Source of the DNA: Anastatus disparis
Lineage: Eukaryota > Arthropoda > Insecta > Hymenoptera > Eupelmidae
Reading direction: 5' to 3'
Assembly: GCA_017163975.1 (NCBI GenBank)
Contig: JAFFSR010000315.1
Location: 186,001-250,000 of the forward strand
DNA: 64,000 nt
The notes under the pieces are model-generated. The model saw only the letters and a list, made by a program, of their open reading frames with translations, was not told the DNA's origin and made no database searches. Position 1 is the first letter of the stretch, and each line of letters opens with the position of its first letter. Shown piece after piece: positions 33,907 to 46,051 of the stretch. The position numbers and the translations under genes are program-made.

Positions 33907-34256
33907 ATGTCTCTGAATCAACAAATGGGAGATGAAAAATGTATTGAATGCAATACTTATTAGCAAAAATCTACAGAATTTAGAAAAGTGATCGATTCAG
34001 ATGATTTAGCCAGCAGTTTAGTAAATATTCTAGATAAAACTGTTAACATAGATGGTTTCCTATGTAAAAATTATTATAGTAAGTTTTTATTTTTACAAAC
34101 AAAAAGAAAAAAGGAAAATCTGAAATAAGTCAACCTGTGAATCAAGCTTCAGATGATTCAGAATTTCTATCTTCACAATCCGGATCAAATCCGACTTATA
34201 AGATAAATCTAACTATTGAAAAAGAACTGATTGAGTTGCTATGCAAAAGAACTATA
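33907..34256 (+). pseudogene. Zinc-finger gene fragment, 5' part
   Basis: The reading begins MSLNQQMGDEKCIECNTY, then a stop, then FRKVIDSDDLASSLVNILDK and FLCKNYYS, followed by a good splice donor (AGTAAGTTTTT near 34080). After it, in another frame, comes SEISQPVNQASDDSEF and a helical KELIELLCKRTI to 34256. The CxxC...C spacing recalls the N-terminal cysteine modules of the protein at 14660. It is interrupted by a stop and by the MITE at 34257. Confidence 0.45.
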
Positions 34257-34645
34257 TTAAGAAGGGGCCGAACTACCTGTCTTTGTCTAATAGCATTTTT
34301 CATCATTTATATAAACACTATCCGGTATAACAAGAAAAAAATAGCAGCCCCCGCTAGATATTAGTATAATAAGTAAATTTTGTAATAAAAATCGAATTTT
34401 TTACCGTATAGTATTTGACTAATTAGAGACCTACTAGCAATCTAGAATATAACCTATCTTTTTTTGGTAAGTCTTTAATTATTCAAAAACTACGCAGTGA
34501 AAAAATTTGTTTGTTATTACAAAATTTACTAATTATACTAATATCTAGCGGGGGCTGCTATTTTTTTCTTGTTATAAAGAATAGTGTTTATATAAATAAT
34601 GAAAAACGCTATTAGACAGAGACAGATAGTTCGGCCCCTTCTTAA
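34257..34645. mobile_element. Palindromic MITE bounded by TTAA
   Basis: TTAAGAAGGGGCCGAACTA at 34257 and its complement ending TTAA at 34645, with arms of ~130-150 bases. The ends TTAA could be a duplicated target (piggyBac or Kolobok habit) or part of the palindrome. The frame at 34137-34364 runs into it by chance. Confidence 0.75.
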
Positions 34646-34860
34646 TACACTAATTTTGTTTTTTGTGTAAAAAGTCTAAAAATTTTGTCCTCGTAACATT
34701 TGAAACAAGAAAGCAAGTTTTTATATAAAAAAATATCATTCCAGCAGGTAATTGTTGCTGTGAAGATCATTTGGTTAAAAACAGATTCTATGAGGATCAG
34801 CTTGATTGGACCTCATTCAAGTTTACTTGGAGTAAATGATTTAACAAAACTATTAACATC
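34646..34860 (+). pseudogene. Zinc-finger gene fragment, 3' part (doubtful)
   Basis: Around 34740-34835 one frame reads GNCCCEDHLVKNRFYEDQLD, a Cys/His-rich stretch that may continue the fragment before the MITE. It ends quickly in stops. Confidence 0.3.
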
Positions 34861-34984
34861 TTTGAGTGTATACTTGTGATAATAAAATAATCGATCACGT
34901 AGTAGATTTTACGTTACCAAATGATCGTTTATATGTTTTTATAGATCTGTATTAGAGTTGTAAATAAGGAAATGGTTTTTCATT

Positions 34985-35790
34985 TTTAAATAGTCAAGTA
35001 ATTGAGAATACTCGCACCAGTTACCACTTACAGAGCAAGTTACTGGTAAATAGTCGGATCAGTTAGCAGTTACTGGGTGAGTAAATGAAAATGGTCAGAC
35101 CATTTAACGATTACTGGGTGAGTAACTGGAAATAGTTAGACCGTCTACCAGTTACTGAATGAGTAACTGGAAATGGTTAAACCATTTACCAGTTACTGGG
35201 AGAGTAACTAGAAATGGTCCGACTATTTACCAGTTATTGGGTGCGTAACTGGAAACTGTCTAACTATTTTCAGTTACTTACCCAGTAACTGCTAACTGGT
35301 CCAACCATTTCTACCATTTATCAATTACGCATCCAGTAAATGAAAACTATTTTAATTAGGCATTCATTACGTACACTACTGTCGGAGTTGTAAATAAGGA
35401 AATGGTTTTTCATTTAAAATGGTTAACTAATTAAGAATACTTGCACCAGTTACCACTTACAGAGCAAGTAACTCGTAAATGGTCTGACTAGTTACCAGTT
35501 GAAGTGCAAGTAATTGGTAAATAGTCTGACCATTTACCCGTTGCCCAACCGGTAATTGCTTGTGTTGGTCTGCAACAACCGATGGATTTTAGTTAAATAA
35601 GCATTAGTAATGGTTATCGTTGATAACTGACAAAGAAATTGGGGTTAGTAAAATATAGGATTGCAAAAATTTCCAGTTACTTACCCAGTAAGTGGTAACT
35701 AGTCCGTTCATTTACCAGTTACTAGGCAGGTAACTTGGGAATGGTCGGACCAATTTCCAGTTTCTGCGTACCTGCAAACATTTGCAACCC
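34985..35790. repeat. ACTGGTAA minisatellite (copy 2, large)
   Basis: Many degenerate ~45-base units with CCATTTACCAGTTACTGGG and AGTAACTGGAAATGGT. It is the same unit as 7615-7875. A 100-base stretch (GTTGTAAATAAGGAAATGGT...) occurs at 34956 and again at 35387. Confidence 0.75.
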
Positions 35791-35839
35791 TGACTACCGT
35801 TAACGAATTGGTGCATACCAGTGTTGAAAATTACAATTT

Positions 35840-36300
35840 ACTAACGGTAGCGGAAAAAAATGAAAGCAACTGGGAATATCTGTAAATAACTGGAAATAAC
35901 TAAGAATTACTGGAAGCAACTATTATAAACTGTTTAGTTCGAGACAGTAATACCAGTAATTTTCAGCTATTCCCAGTTATTTTTAGTTATTTCCAGTTAT
36001 TTTCAGTTAAGTTGAAAAATAATTTAAAAAATTAGAGGTTAAACAATTTTTATAACCAGTTAATATGATTGTAAATAACTGTAAATAACTGTGAATAAGT
36101 AGGAATAACTCAAAATAATTACGAGTAACTATAAATAATTGTAAATAACTGGGAATAATTGTAAATAATTATTATTAATAGTTCTGATTTTTAAAATTTT
36201 TTCTAATGCTACTGTAAATTACTGTCAATAGCTGGAAATAATTAGAAATAACTGGGAATAACAACAAATAACTGGTATTCCTGTCTAAAACTGAACAGTT
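35840..36300. repeat. AACTGGAAATAACT degenerate repeat
   Basis: Short repeats of GTAAATAACTGGAAATAACT run rightward up to ~36000 and again to 36285. They probably derive from the adjacent ACTGG minisatellite. Confidence 0.6.
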
Positions 36301-37085
36301 TATGACAAATATATCCTGTTATTTCTTTGACCCAAGTGTAAGCAGCTTGGAAAATAAATTCGTCAAATAAATCTTCTATACGAGCCGGGCAGGATATTAA
36401 AAAACATTAAATTATATTTTTTTCAGAATGTTAAACGTGAGCAAATTTAAAATAATTTGAAATTTAACAATTTTATTATTGGAATGTCAATTTTTTGCCC
36501 TAAAAAAATGTGATTAAAATTATCGAAATAATGCCAGTGTTAGAAAATCAACTTGTCTTTGCATTCGGTGTATTTTCATTAAAAAAAAAAAGTTGCCCAA
36601 GTTTTTAAGAATTTTTCTATAGCCAAGCTATTTTACCATGTTTTTATTAGCTCCTCTTCGTGTCTGTCTGTCTGTTCGGATGAAATTTTGTAATTGATTT
36701 AAAACTAACTTCCCAATTAGCTAGAGAATTGAAATTTTAAACAAAGCTCAGATTCCGATGACAATGCAATATTATAGAAAAAAATTTATATATTTTTGCC
36801 GATTTATATATTAATATATCAATTATATGCCGAGATATTTGCTAAATTGAAAATTTGAAAATTTTATATATAGATATACTTTTAACATTGTTGTCAAAAA
36901 ATCTTCGAAAATTTTTAAAATTCCTTATTTGATATACTAATATATTGATATATTCAATATTATATTTTTGCATGCATTATTGGATAATACAATCAAATTT
37001 GTATATTTTTACCGATGTATATATCGATGTATTCAACTATATGCGGAGATGTTTGCAAAATTCTAATTACAGTACAGTGTAATCG
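36301..37085. other. AT-rich interval, no gene
   Basis: A CTGTCTGTCTGTTCGGATGA stretch at 36664-36683, followed by GAAATTTTGTAATTGATTT, looks like a piece of a dispersed element I cannot name. ATATTGATATATT-type repeats lie at 36780-37040. Confidence 0.3.
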
Positions 37086-37087
37086 TC

Positions 37088-37380
37088 TCTGCCTCTCTGT
37101 CTCTCCGTCTCTGTCCCTCTATCTATGTCTCTCTGTCCATGTCTCTCTGTCTCCGTTTCTACGACTCCTTTTTTTGATATTTGTTTCTGTGTCTCTGTCT
37201 CTCCGTCCTTCTGTCTATATCTCTTCGTCTCCGTCTCTCCTTTTTCGTCTTTCCATCTATGTCTCTTTGTTTCCGTCTTTCTATCTTCTTCTCTCTGTCC
37301 CTCCGTCTCCGTCTTTGTATCTTCGTCTCTACTTTTCCGTTCCTACGTCTCCGTTTTTTCATCTCAGTTCCTCTGTCTGA
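37088..37380. repeat. TCTCCG-type minisatellite
   Basis: Plus-strand TCTCTCCGTCTCTGTC repeats. Long frames on both strands here are repeat readings. Confidence 0.85.
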
Positions 37381-37766
37381 AACACGTGTATAAAAAAAAT
37401 GAATTCCTATCATATTTTTTCATTAATTCAAATGAAATTGAGTAGAACGAATTTTCAATTTATCATGATGATATGATTTGTATTTAAACAATTTTTATGC
37501 ATATTGGGACTTTCATTAATTCTTTTTTTTTCAAATATATAAAAACTAAATTTTAAACAAAACTGCAATATAAAAATTTATAAATTAAGGCAATTTTTTT
37601 ACTTTAAAATTGGCTAATTTATACATATTAATATAATCCCATTATACTAAGAGAGAAGCTCTGACGTCATAAGATGCCTACGTCACGGGACGCTACAGTT
37701 GAACTCGCATTTTCGGTTAAATTTATTTGTTTATGTATATATACATAGTATATAGTATTGTTTATA

Positions 37767-37769
<3 letters not shown>

Positions 37770-37859
<90 letters not shown>

Positions 37860-38285
37860 GAGAGAGTGAGAGAGAGAGAAGAAGAGAGAGTGAGAGAGAG
37901 AGATAGAGAGAGAGAGAGCGAGAGAGAGTTAGAGAGAGCGAGAGATAGAGAGAGAGTGCGAGAGAGAGAGTGAGAGGGAGAACGAGCGAGAGAGGGTGAG
38001 AGGGAGAGAGAGGAGAGAGAGAGCGAGAGAGTGTCAGAGAGAATGAGAAAGAGTCAGAGAGAGAGCGAGAGATAAAGAGAGAGCGCGGAAGAGAGAGTGA
38101 GAGGAAAGAGCAAGCGAGAGAGAGCGAGAGAGAGACAGGGTGAGAAAGAGAGAGTTTGAGAATGGGGGAGATAGCGAGCGAGAGAGTGAGAGGAAAGAGC
38201 AAGCGAGAGAGAGCGAGAGAGAGACAGGGTGAGAAAGAGAGAGTTTGAGAATGGGGGAGATAGCGAGCGAGAGAGTTAGAGAGGA
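37770..38285. repeat. (GA)n-rich tract with a ~93-bp tandem duplication
   Basis: Pure GA (37770-37855) becomes interrupted GA. At the right end a unit of ~90-95 bases containing GGAAAGAGCAAGCGAG and GTTTGAGAATGGGGGAGATA occurs twice (about 38100-38190 and 38190-38280). Confidence 0.85.
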
Positions 38286-39060
38286 AGGGTACATTTTTTC
38301 ATTAATATTGGACGCTCTGATGTACTGGACGCTACGTCGCGAGCCGTTAGATTTGAATTCGATTGGAGTGAATTTCGTTCAAGTATGTCTTTTTTTGTTA
38401 TCAATATATTGTTTATAGTTTATTGTATTTTTCTTCTCATCTATATTGAATATAATATTTTATTATTATTATTCAAATTAAAATTTTCGAATAAAAATAA
38501 TTTAATAAAAAATTTTTTTCTCATTTTATTTTGATTGAATTCAATTTATTTATGTTTATATTTAAAGTTATTTATCATAATTATTATATTAAATATTGAA
38601 GTTCGAATATAATTATAATTAAGAAAAGATTGTCGTATTGAATTTTCATTTGAAGGAATTCTGAAAAAATTAAGTTTGAAATAAAAAAGTTTATATTAAA
38701 GAAATTATGAACAAAGGAAATTAGCGTAAAGGAACCTGTTTAAATGGAATTAGGCGAATGAAATTATTATGATTTATTAAGATTTTTACGATTTATCATG
38801 ATTATTAGTACATGAAATATAAGAAATCGGATATTAATGACTTTAGAATTTTGAAATTTTTAACAATCGCAATGATTGAAATTGAAAATAAATGTTACTA
38901 AATTTAATTTAAATTGTAAATTATAAATTATTTATAATAAATGATACTAATTATTATTATATAAAATTTTTTGTATCATTCATTATTTATGCAATTAGGT
39001 AATTAAGATTACAATATTTCCAATTATCGTTTTGACGGTGTTTCTGATATTGCGAGAAAT

Positions 39061-40616
39061 ATGGAACGTAGTGAAACTTCTAGAAATAATAATGATATTG
39101 ATAATGATCGAAGTCGAAGTAGATCTAGATTAAGAAGTACTTCTGAGGAAAGTCGTATTATGACGATTAATCGAAAGAAACGATATAGAGATCGATTAAG
39201 ACAAACTGAAACAAATTTTTGTCAATCGCAAAGTTCTGAACCAAATCCATCTACTTTCGGTAACATTTCCAGTATACGTCGGTTGAACGTTGCAGCGAGA
39301 AATAAACGATATTATGATCGAATTCGTGAAGTAGAAATTAATTCTACATTGTGTTCTTCCATAGATCAAGAGTTTCCTGCAGATGATTGTCGTTTAAGTT
39401 CTGAAGGAAATGATGTTTATTATAATTTAATGCAAAATCATGTCACCGTTCCTAACTGTAGTCACGTTCGATTTAATCCATCCAAGCATTATTTAGGACC
39501 ATTGAATGTTGTTTGTAAACATTGTAATGCACAACATTTTTCTAATGAAAGAATTTGAGGAAAAGTTAATTCTTTCAACGATTGTTGCAGTCATGGTTCT
39601 GTTATATCTAAAAATTTTGATAATTTTCCTATCGAATTGCAATCCTTATTGCTTAAAAATTCATGGACAGATTTATTATCAAATTAATGAAGCATTGTAT
39701 CCATCGGGCAACGATTATCCAACTTATGGTCAATTATTTAGTGTCGATCCATACGAGGCAATTGACTATCGAAATGTTCCTAATCCCGGAACAGATGTCG
39801 ACATTCTTAGTATAATAGAATGTTTAATGCGCCAGCATAATATATTAGCTAAATCATATGAAATGATGAAACAGGAAATCAATTCTTGTATTGCAGAGAA
39901 CGGTGTTGAACCTGAATTACGGTTATTATTTAGTTTAAAACCTGGATACGATTGAAGACGGTATAATTTTCAGTGAACTAATGAAGTTGCTGCTGTATTT
40001 TTTACTACTGCTGATGGTAATATTCCTGAATCATATGTGACAGTTCGTAATAAAATTTCAAAATCGTTACAAGTTTTAAGTTCTTTAGATGTTAATCTAG
40101 AACCTATGATATATCCATTGTTTTATCCATATGGTAAGGGTGGTTGGAATTTAAATTTGAAGAAAAAAAGTGTTAATCGATATTCTCTTGACTGCAATAA
40201 TGATAATAATGATAATGACTATTTAGAAAATTATGAAAGAAAAAATTCTCGAATGAGTCGTAAAGCATTTATTAAATATAGTATTGGTATTCGAGATGAT
40301 GAATTTAATCCAATCTTACATGGACGCAGATTATATCAACAATGGTTAGTTGATAATTACGTTAAAGTAATGTAAAAATAATCAAAAACAATTGCGAGCT
40401 GATTCTTATCAAGGATTGATTGATCATATGAATAAATCGGCAGATGATTTGAATTGTCAAGTTAGCAAAATGGTTATATTACCGTCTACGTTCCTGGGTT
40501 CTTCTCAGTATATGATGCAAAATTATCAAGATACAATGTCAGTCATACGGGTTACAGATGAACCCGATCTTTCCATTACGATGACCTGTAACCCTCAATG
40601 GCGTGAAATTCGTTAA
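39061..40616 (+). pseudogene. Helitron N-terminal domain
   Basis: ATG at 39061, with an S/R-rich start. Then GPLNVVCKHCNAQHFSNERI, the conserved CxxC block, is broken by TGA at 39556. The frame continues in pieces: ALYPSGNDYPTYGQLF (39680s), NIPESYVTVRN...PLFYPYGKGGWN (40030-40160), and LPSTFLGSSQYMMQNYQDTM with ITMTCNPQWREI (40470-40612). These are the standard Helitron-like N-terminal motifs in order. At least four frame breaks occur, so no full protein is made. Confidence 0.85.
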
Positions 40617-41720
40617 AATTTATTTTCAGGACAACAGACTTCTAATCGTCCAGAGTTATGCACACGTGTTTTTCATTTGAAAAAGGAACATTTAATTTGA
40701 TTAATTACAAAAGAAAATCATTCTGGATCCGTAGTTGCTTCTGTTTATGTTTTTAAATTCCAGAAACGTAGGTTGCCTCATGCTCATATATTGATAACAT
40801 TAGCAAGTGGTTATAAATTTACGACTCCTGAAATAGTTGATAAATATATATCTGCTGAAATACCTGATCCCGACGACGATTCAGAATTGTATGATGTCGT
40901 TAAAAATATGATTCACGGACCGTGTGATGATTGATGTATCGTAAATGGCAAATATTCGAAACATTTTCCCAAAGAGTTTAAAAATGAAACTTCAATGAGT
41001 GCTGATGGTTATCCATATTATCGTCGTCGAAATAATGGTTATTGTGTACGTTGACGCAATCAAATTATTGATAATCAATTTGTAGTTCCATATTGTTCAG
41101 GTTTTTTGCGAATTTTTAATTGCCACATTAACGTTGAAGCTATTTCTAGCATACAATTAGTTAAATATATATATATATATATAAATAAGTATATAAAGGT
41201 CATGATGTTGCTATAATTGTCATTGAAAATACTTCAAATGATCGAATTATTAATCATGATGAAATTTCAAATTTTATTGAATCTCAGTCAGTCCTGTTGA
41301 GGCATCTTATCGTATATTAAGTATTACAGTATATTAACCATTACAGTCTAAGAGCCATAGCGTCGTTCGATTACCTGTTCATTTACTGAATCAGCAGACT
41401 ATATTAATTGAACACGAACCCAGTGATGTTTCTATTGCAACTGCTTTAAATAAAGGGTCCATGTTACTTGATTATATTGCTTTGAATTAACGTGATAAAT
41501 TTGCTCGGCAATATTTATATACTGAGATTCCAAGTCATTATGTTTTTAAAAAACAAGTAGTTGATGATAAGAATGTTATGAAGTGGGTCAAACTTAAAAC
41601 ACATTTCAATTGTATAGGTCGTATGTATTTTGTTAGTCCCAGTCAAGTTGAATTATATCGTTTACGATTATTATTAATATTGAATGTACGAGGTGCTATG
41701 AGTTTTAATGATTTGAAATT
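40617..41720 (+). pseudogene. Helitron Rep (HUH) endonuclease region
   Basis: LPHAHILITL near 40770-40800 is the metal-binding HUH motif (H-A-H). YPYYRRR and VVPYCSGFLRIFNCHINVE lead to VKYIYIYINKYIKGHDVA (41155-41210), where the catalytic tyrosines normally sit in a VKYLxKYxxKGHD block. A (TA)n expansion at 41165-41181 has altered exactly this site. Stops lie at 40699, 40934, 41054 and 41488. The Rep nicks and rejoins DNA for rolling-circle transposition; this copy cannot. Confidence 0.8.
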
Positions 41721-41725
41721 CTTAA

Positions 41726-43421
41726 ATGGGATTACAATGTACTACATTTTCTGAAGCATGTTTAATTTTAGGTTTAATTGAGGATAATGATGAATGGAAT
41801 CGTGCTTTGCGTGAGGCTGTAAATTGGATGATGCCATTTTGTCTTCGGCGTCTGTTTGTTTGGATTTTGATTCATTGTCAACCTCTTTATCCTGAACAGT
41901 TATGGCATGAATATAAAATTTCTTTTTCTGAAGATTATTATCATTCTATTAATGATAATAACGTGCTTGAACGTGCTCAAAATTTAGCTTATTTTGAAAA
42001 TTGCGAATCGTTAATTAAGGAAGGTCGGTCTATAGTCGATTTTCCTTCAATGCCTCAAATAATATCAACCGATAAAGAGTTTTTAGATAGTACATTAATT
42101 ACTAATTATTAATAAAAGGAAATCAATTATATGATCAATTAAATAATGAACAAGAAGTAATTGTTGATAATGTATTGCAAGTATGTAATACCGATAATAA
42201 TGATCAATGTAAATGTTTTTATATCGATGGACCGAGTGGTACTGGTAAAACATTTATATATAATACGTTATATAATTTGTTTGAAGTAGAAATAAAAACG
42301 TATGTTGTATCGCTTTTATAGGCATTGCTGCATTTAATGAAGGAAAATTTCTTAGATATACCGATGTATTTATATGGGACGAAGCACCTATGGCGCCGCG
42401 ATATGCGTTAGAAATTATGGGTCGGACATTGAAAAATATGATGAATAATGATTTATTATTTGGTGGGAAAATTGTTTTATTAAGTGGTGATTTTCGACAG
42501 TTATTACCTGTTTTACCTAAAGGGACCCGAAGTGAAATAGTAAGTTTATCGATTAAGTATATTTATCTTTGGAATTCAATTTATAAATATCAGTTAACTC
42601 AAAATATGAGAGTTTTGAAAGATGAAATGGATTTTGTCCAATTCGTTTTAAATGTTGGCAATGGATCTTTGAATGATAATAATGATTATGTAGAAATTCC
42701 TGATTGTTGTATTATACGTATTTCCAATATTGCCAATTTTATGTACAGTGATTCAATTAGAAATCAATTATTTGATGAATTGTGTTTGACTGCCATATTA
42801 TCTCCTCGAAATATTGATATTGATGAAATTAATAATGAAATCGTTTCGATGTTGGATTGTAATTGTGAACGTTTGTATACAAGTATCGATTCAGCTAACA
42901 ATTGTGATGATAATGGTTCAATGACTGAAGTATTATTACCAGAGTATCTTAATACCTTAAATCCTCAATCTTTACCACCTCATAAATAACATTTAAAAAT
43001 AAATGCTATTGTAATGCTTATACCGAACATTTGTATTAATGAAGGTTCATATAACGGTACTCGATTGCGTATATTAGATTTAGCAAATAATTTACTTAAA
43101 TGTAAAATATTAACTGGTAATAAAGTTAGTGAAGTAGTATTTTTGAATCGAATTACTTTGTATTCTGAAAAGGATTATCCTTTTACGTTTAGACGGTGGC
43201 CATTTCCTATTAAATTAGCTTTTGCTATGACAATTAATAAAGCTCAAGGACAAACATTTAATAATATTGGTGTAGATCTTCGAAAAGATACTCTTATTCA
43301 TGGACAATTATATGTGGCTATTTCGCGTGTTCAAAAATGGAATGGATTGAAAATATTCTTCGATTGTAATCGGATTAACAATAAAGTAAAAAATGATGTT
43401 TTTAAGGAAATTTTATTATGA
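41726..43421 (+). pseudogene. Helitron Pif1-family helicase
   Basis: Motifs in order: Walker A IDGPSGTGKTFIYNTL (42222-42270), Walker B VFIWDEAPM (42365-42395), FGGKIVLLSGDFRQLLPVLP (42458-42520), QLTQNMR, then LRILDL...LKCKILTG and KLAFAMTINKAQGQTFNNIG with QLYVAISR (43200-43330). The stretch between motif I and Walker B is shortened (stop at 42318), losing motif Ia. Stops at 42110 and 42987 split it further. The segment 41726-42112 is the linker that precedes the helicase. Confidence 0.85.
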
Positions 43422-44222
43422 ATTATTAAATTCTTTATTTTTGGTGATGTAGATTACGATTTTGGTGTATTATAGTGTATGTGATTAGATATCAATGATC
43501 TGATGATAAAAAGAAAATATGAATAATAGCAATATAAAATTGGTAAATACAGATTGATTGATTTTATTACTAAATGTTTTAAATTTAATTATAAATAGAG
43601 TTGTAATTTTTGTTCTATTTTTAATTGTTACAATTGTTTTTGTAATATATTATAATATATGATAATCATATAATTTTATAAATTTAATTATGAATTTAAT
43701 TATTATTTATAATTTATTATTATTTATGAATTATTGTTATATATTATGTTTTTATGGGTGTTAGTTAATCAGTCAATTCATCAATGATTCGTTTCATGGT
43801 TGCAAAGAAGAGTTGGAAAATTTAGAACATTTTTAATATGATTAATATTAATTTTAATATTTAATACATAGGGATATATCTGGAACTTTTTAATTTTGAG
43901 AAATTGTCTTCACAACAATTGAAAAGTCTATAATACAAGTTTCTGGAGTGGCACACACTTCAATAAGGGCTTAAATTACTCGTTTCTGTGAGTAGAATAT
44001 GTAATTAAATTTTGGTATCAATTGAACAAACGTTGTTCACGGTATATAATTTTATACATAAAAAATGATACTTTTTTCATATTTTTCTACGTATGTTTCT
44101 TGAGCTATAAAAAAAGTAACGTACTTTCGATCATTCTAAAATTTTTTTAGCATAATGAATATGGTAAAAAGAACAGTTTAAGCCTACCCTGGTACATGTG
44201 CCTCTCTTTAGGAAGCTGTTCG

Positions 44223-44280
44223 ACTATTTTTAATGTTAGTGTAATTTTTACCTAAAAATTACACTTACATTAAAAATAGT
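44223..44280. repeat. 58-base near-perfect palindrome
   Basis: ACTATTTTTAATGTTAGTG and its complement flank a ~3-base loop near 44251. It lies ~170 bases inside the Helitron 3' end. Confidence 0.75.
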
Positions 44281-44410
44281 CTAATAAATACTAATCTTCA
44301 TGACCAAGAAACAAAAAAAAAAAAAAAAAAATAATAGTTTTAAATTAATATAAATTTAAAAATTATATATATAAAAGTTTATATTTGTAGAAGGTGATGC
44401 AATGGGGGGT

Positions 44411-44446
44411 TGGCGAGCGAAGCGAGCAGGGGGGAACCCCCCCTAG
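44411..44446 (+). other. Helitron 3' terminus 2
   Basis: GGCGAGCGAAGCGAGC, then a GGGGGG-AA-CCCCCC hairpin, CTAG and T(AT)n. It shares GGCGAGC plus the G/C hairpin with the ends at 12417 and 55989. Confidence 0.85.
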
Positions 44447-45775
44447 TATATATATATATATATATATTCTATTTTATCAGTTTATATTTTTGTTGACAAT
44501 GAATCGTAATAAAAGATATAGAATGTACTTATATTAGTGCGATGTATATAATATATATTATCTTTATTTAATTTAATTTCGGCCTGTGATATAGGGTAAT
44601 TTATTTTCATTTCTATTTATTTTTATAAAACAATTGTATTTTGTTTGAAATGTTTTTTAACCTGCTTTTTGTGGTTTTAATTGTATAACAATTTGTAAAA
44701 TTGTTAATTTAATAAAACAATTGAAATCAATTGAGTGTATATTTAGTTATTTATTTATTAAATGGATAAGTGTGCTTGAGTAATTGATTTAATGATAAAG
44801 CGTGCGATTAAAAAAATAACTTTACATGTTTTATATAATTTTATTTATTATTTTAGATAAATTACATTTTATTTTTGGTTTATTTATAAATTTTTATTTA
44901 ATTGTAATTTCGTTGCATTTGGATATTCTGTTTTATTATTATTTAGAATATTAAGAGGATATCGTAGTTCTCCTCCTCCTGATAATATTTTTATTCAAAG
45001 TTTACGACTAAACTGTCAAATCAAACTATTTCACTTCAGTAAGAAAATTTCTAAGATTAATCGTTAGCTCGGACAAGTTAAGAAATTGACCAAAATACTA
45101 TACATAAAAAGTTATAAACAAACTTTCGATGTATATTATTTTGAGGTTAGGTTCATCGAGCTTGATATCTAATTTTCATTCAAAATTCATAAAAAAATAA
45201 CAAACTTAAATGATTTTTTTATTTAACAAAAATTATTGTATTAATATAGTTTTAGCACGGACAAGTCATTATATTTGTCCAAATATTGAATTTAAAAAGA
45301 TATCAGTAAGATTAAAAATGCAAAAATCGATTTCAAAAACTATGACATCCCGTTTATTGAATTATATGAATTCATTTTTAATTACTTTTTTTCTATTTGT
45401 AATTTTTATTAAATATTAATTTGTCACAACTTATTATATTTTTACAATATTGTTATAGTTTTATGTTAATTTTTTATTATTAATTAATATGATTTTAATT
45501 ATGCTTTTATGTTTTAATGCGATTATTGTGGGATCAGTTTTACATGATTTTAATTTAAATATATTTTTGATGTATTTTTGTTATTATTACATTTATATTT
45601 TATTTTACACACTGAAACGATCTTCGTCGCTAATTAGCATCAAAATGATAAGCATAAATACAGTGACGTTAAATAAAAAAAAAAATATTTTATTTTATCA
45701 TTATTGATATTCATTATCACATTATTATTATATTTCATTTATTTTATAAATTATTAAGTATCTGATAAAATGTGT
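44447..45775. other. AT-rich interval, no gene recognised
   Basis: Two 69-72-codon frames (45210-45419, 45489-45707) are hydrophobic/AT-codon readings without family features. I do not regard them as genes. Confidence 0.4.
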
Positions 45776-46022
45776 TGTTATGATGGCAGGATAAATAAAT
45801 AAGTCAATGGATGCAAAAGGATTTGTATTTTACATATTATGATACTTTATTTGTACATCCTTTAGCACAGAGCTCTACCACGTGAAGTAGGTTATTCTAC
45901 TATACAGTATATCTCGCTGTTTTTGCTGCAGCATAATATTACAGACAATCATATATAAATGTATAGGTATATATAGCTTCAATTAACGCGGGAAAATACA
46001 AAAATTAACGTTTAAACTAACA
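45776..46022 (-). repeat. 3' LTR of copia element 2
   Basis: TGTTATGATGG at 45776 to ACTAACA at 46022. On the minus strand it follows a polypurine tract (AAGAGAGGT, 46023-46031) directly after the pol stop. It is ~247 bp, similar in size to, but different in sequence from, the LTR at 472-716, so these are two copia families. Confidence 0.65.
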
Positions 46023-46051
46023 ACCTCTCTTAAACGTTAATTACTTAGCTT

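Larger units (their letters stand above)
37640..44446 (+). mobile_element. Helitron, near full-length but decayed
   Basis: Plus-strand order: N-terminal Helitron-like domain, Rep endonuclease, Pif1-type helicase, then a 3' terminus with hairpin and CTAG at 44443-44446. All coding parts have stops or frameshifts. The left edge is a guess: sequence near 37640-37700 (ACTAAGAGAGAAGCTCTGAC, then ACGGGACGCTACAG) looks like a terminus, but I cannot define it. The (GA)n tract inside would then be a later expansion. 38286-39060 and 43422-44404 are AT-rich without other features. Confidence 0.7.

Noticed and set aside
37758..38294. Arg/Glu- and Leu/Ser-rich frames of up to 146 codons
   Set aside because: Reading of the (GA)n-rich tract on both strands.
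45210..45707. Two short hydrophobic frames
   Set aside because: AT-codon readings without conserved pattern, start context or neighbours.
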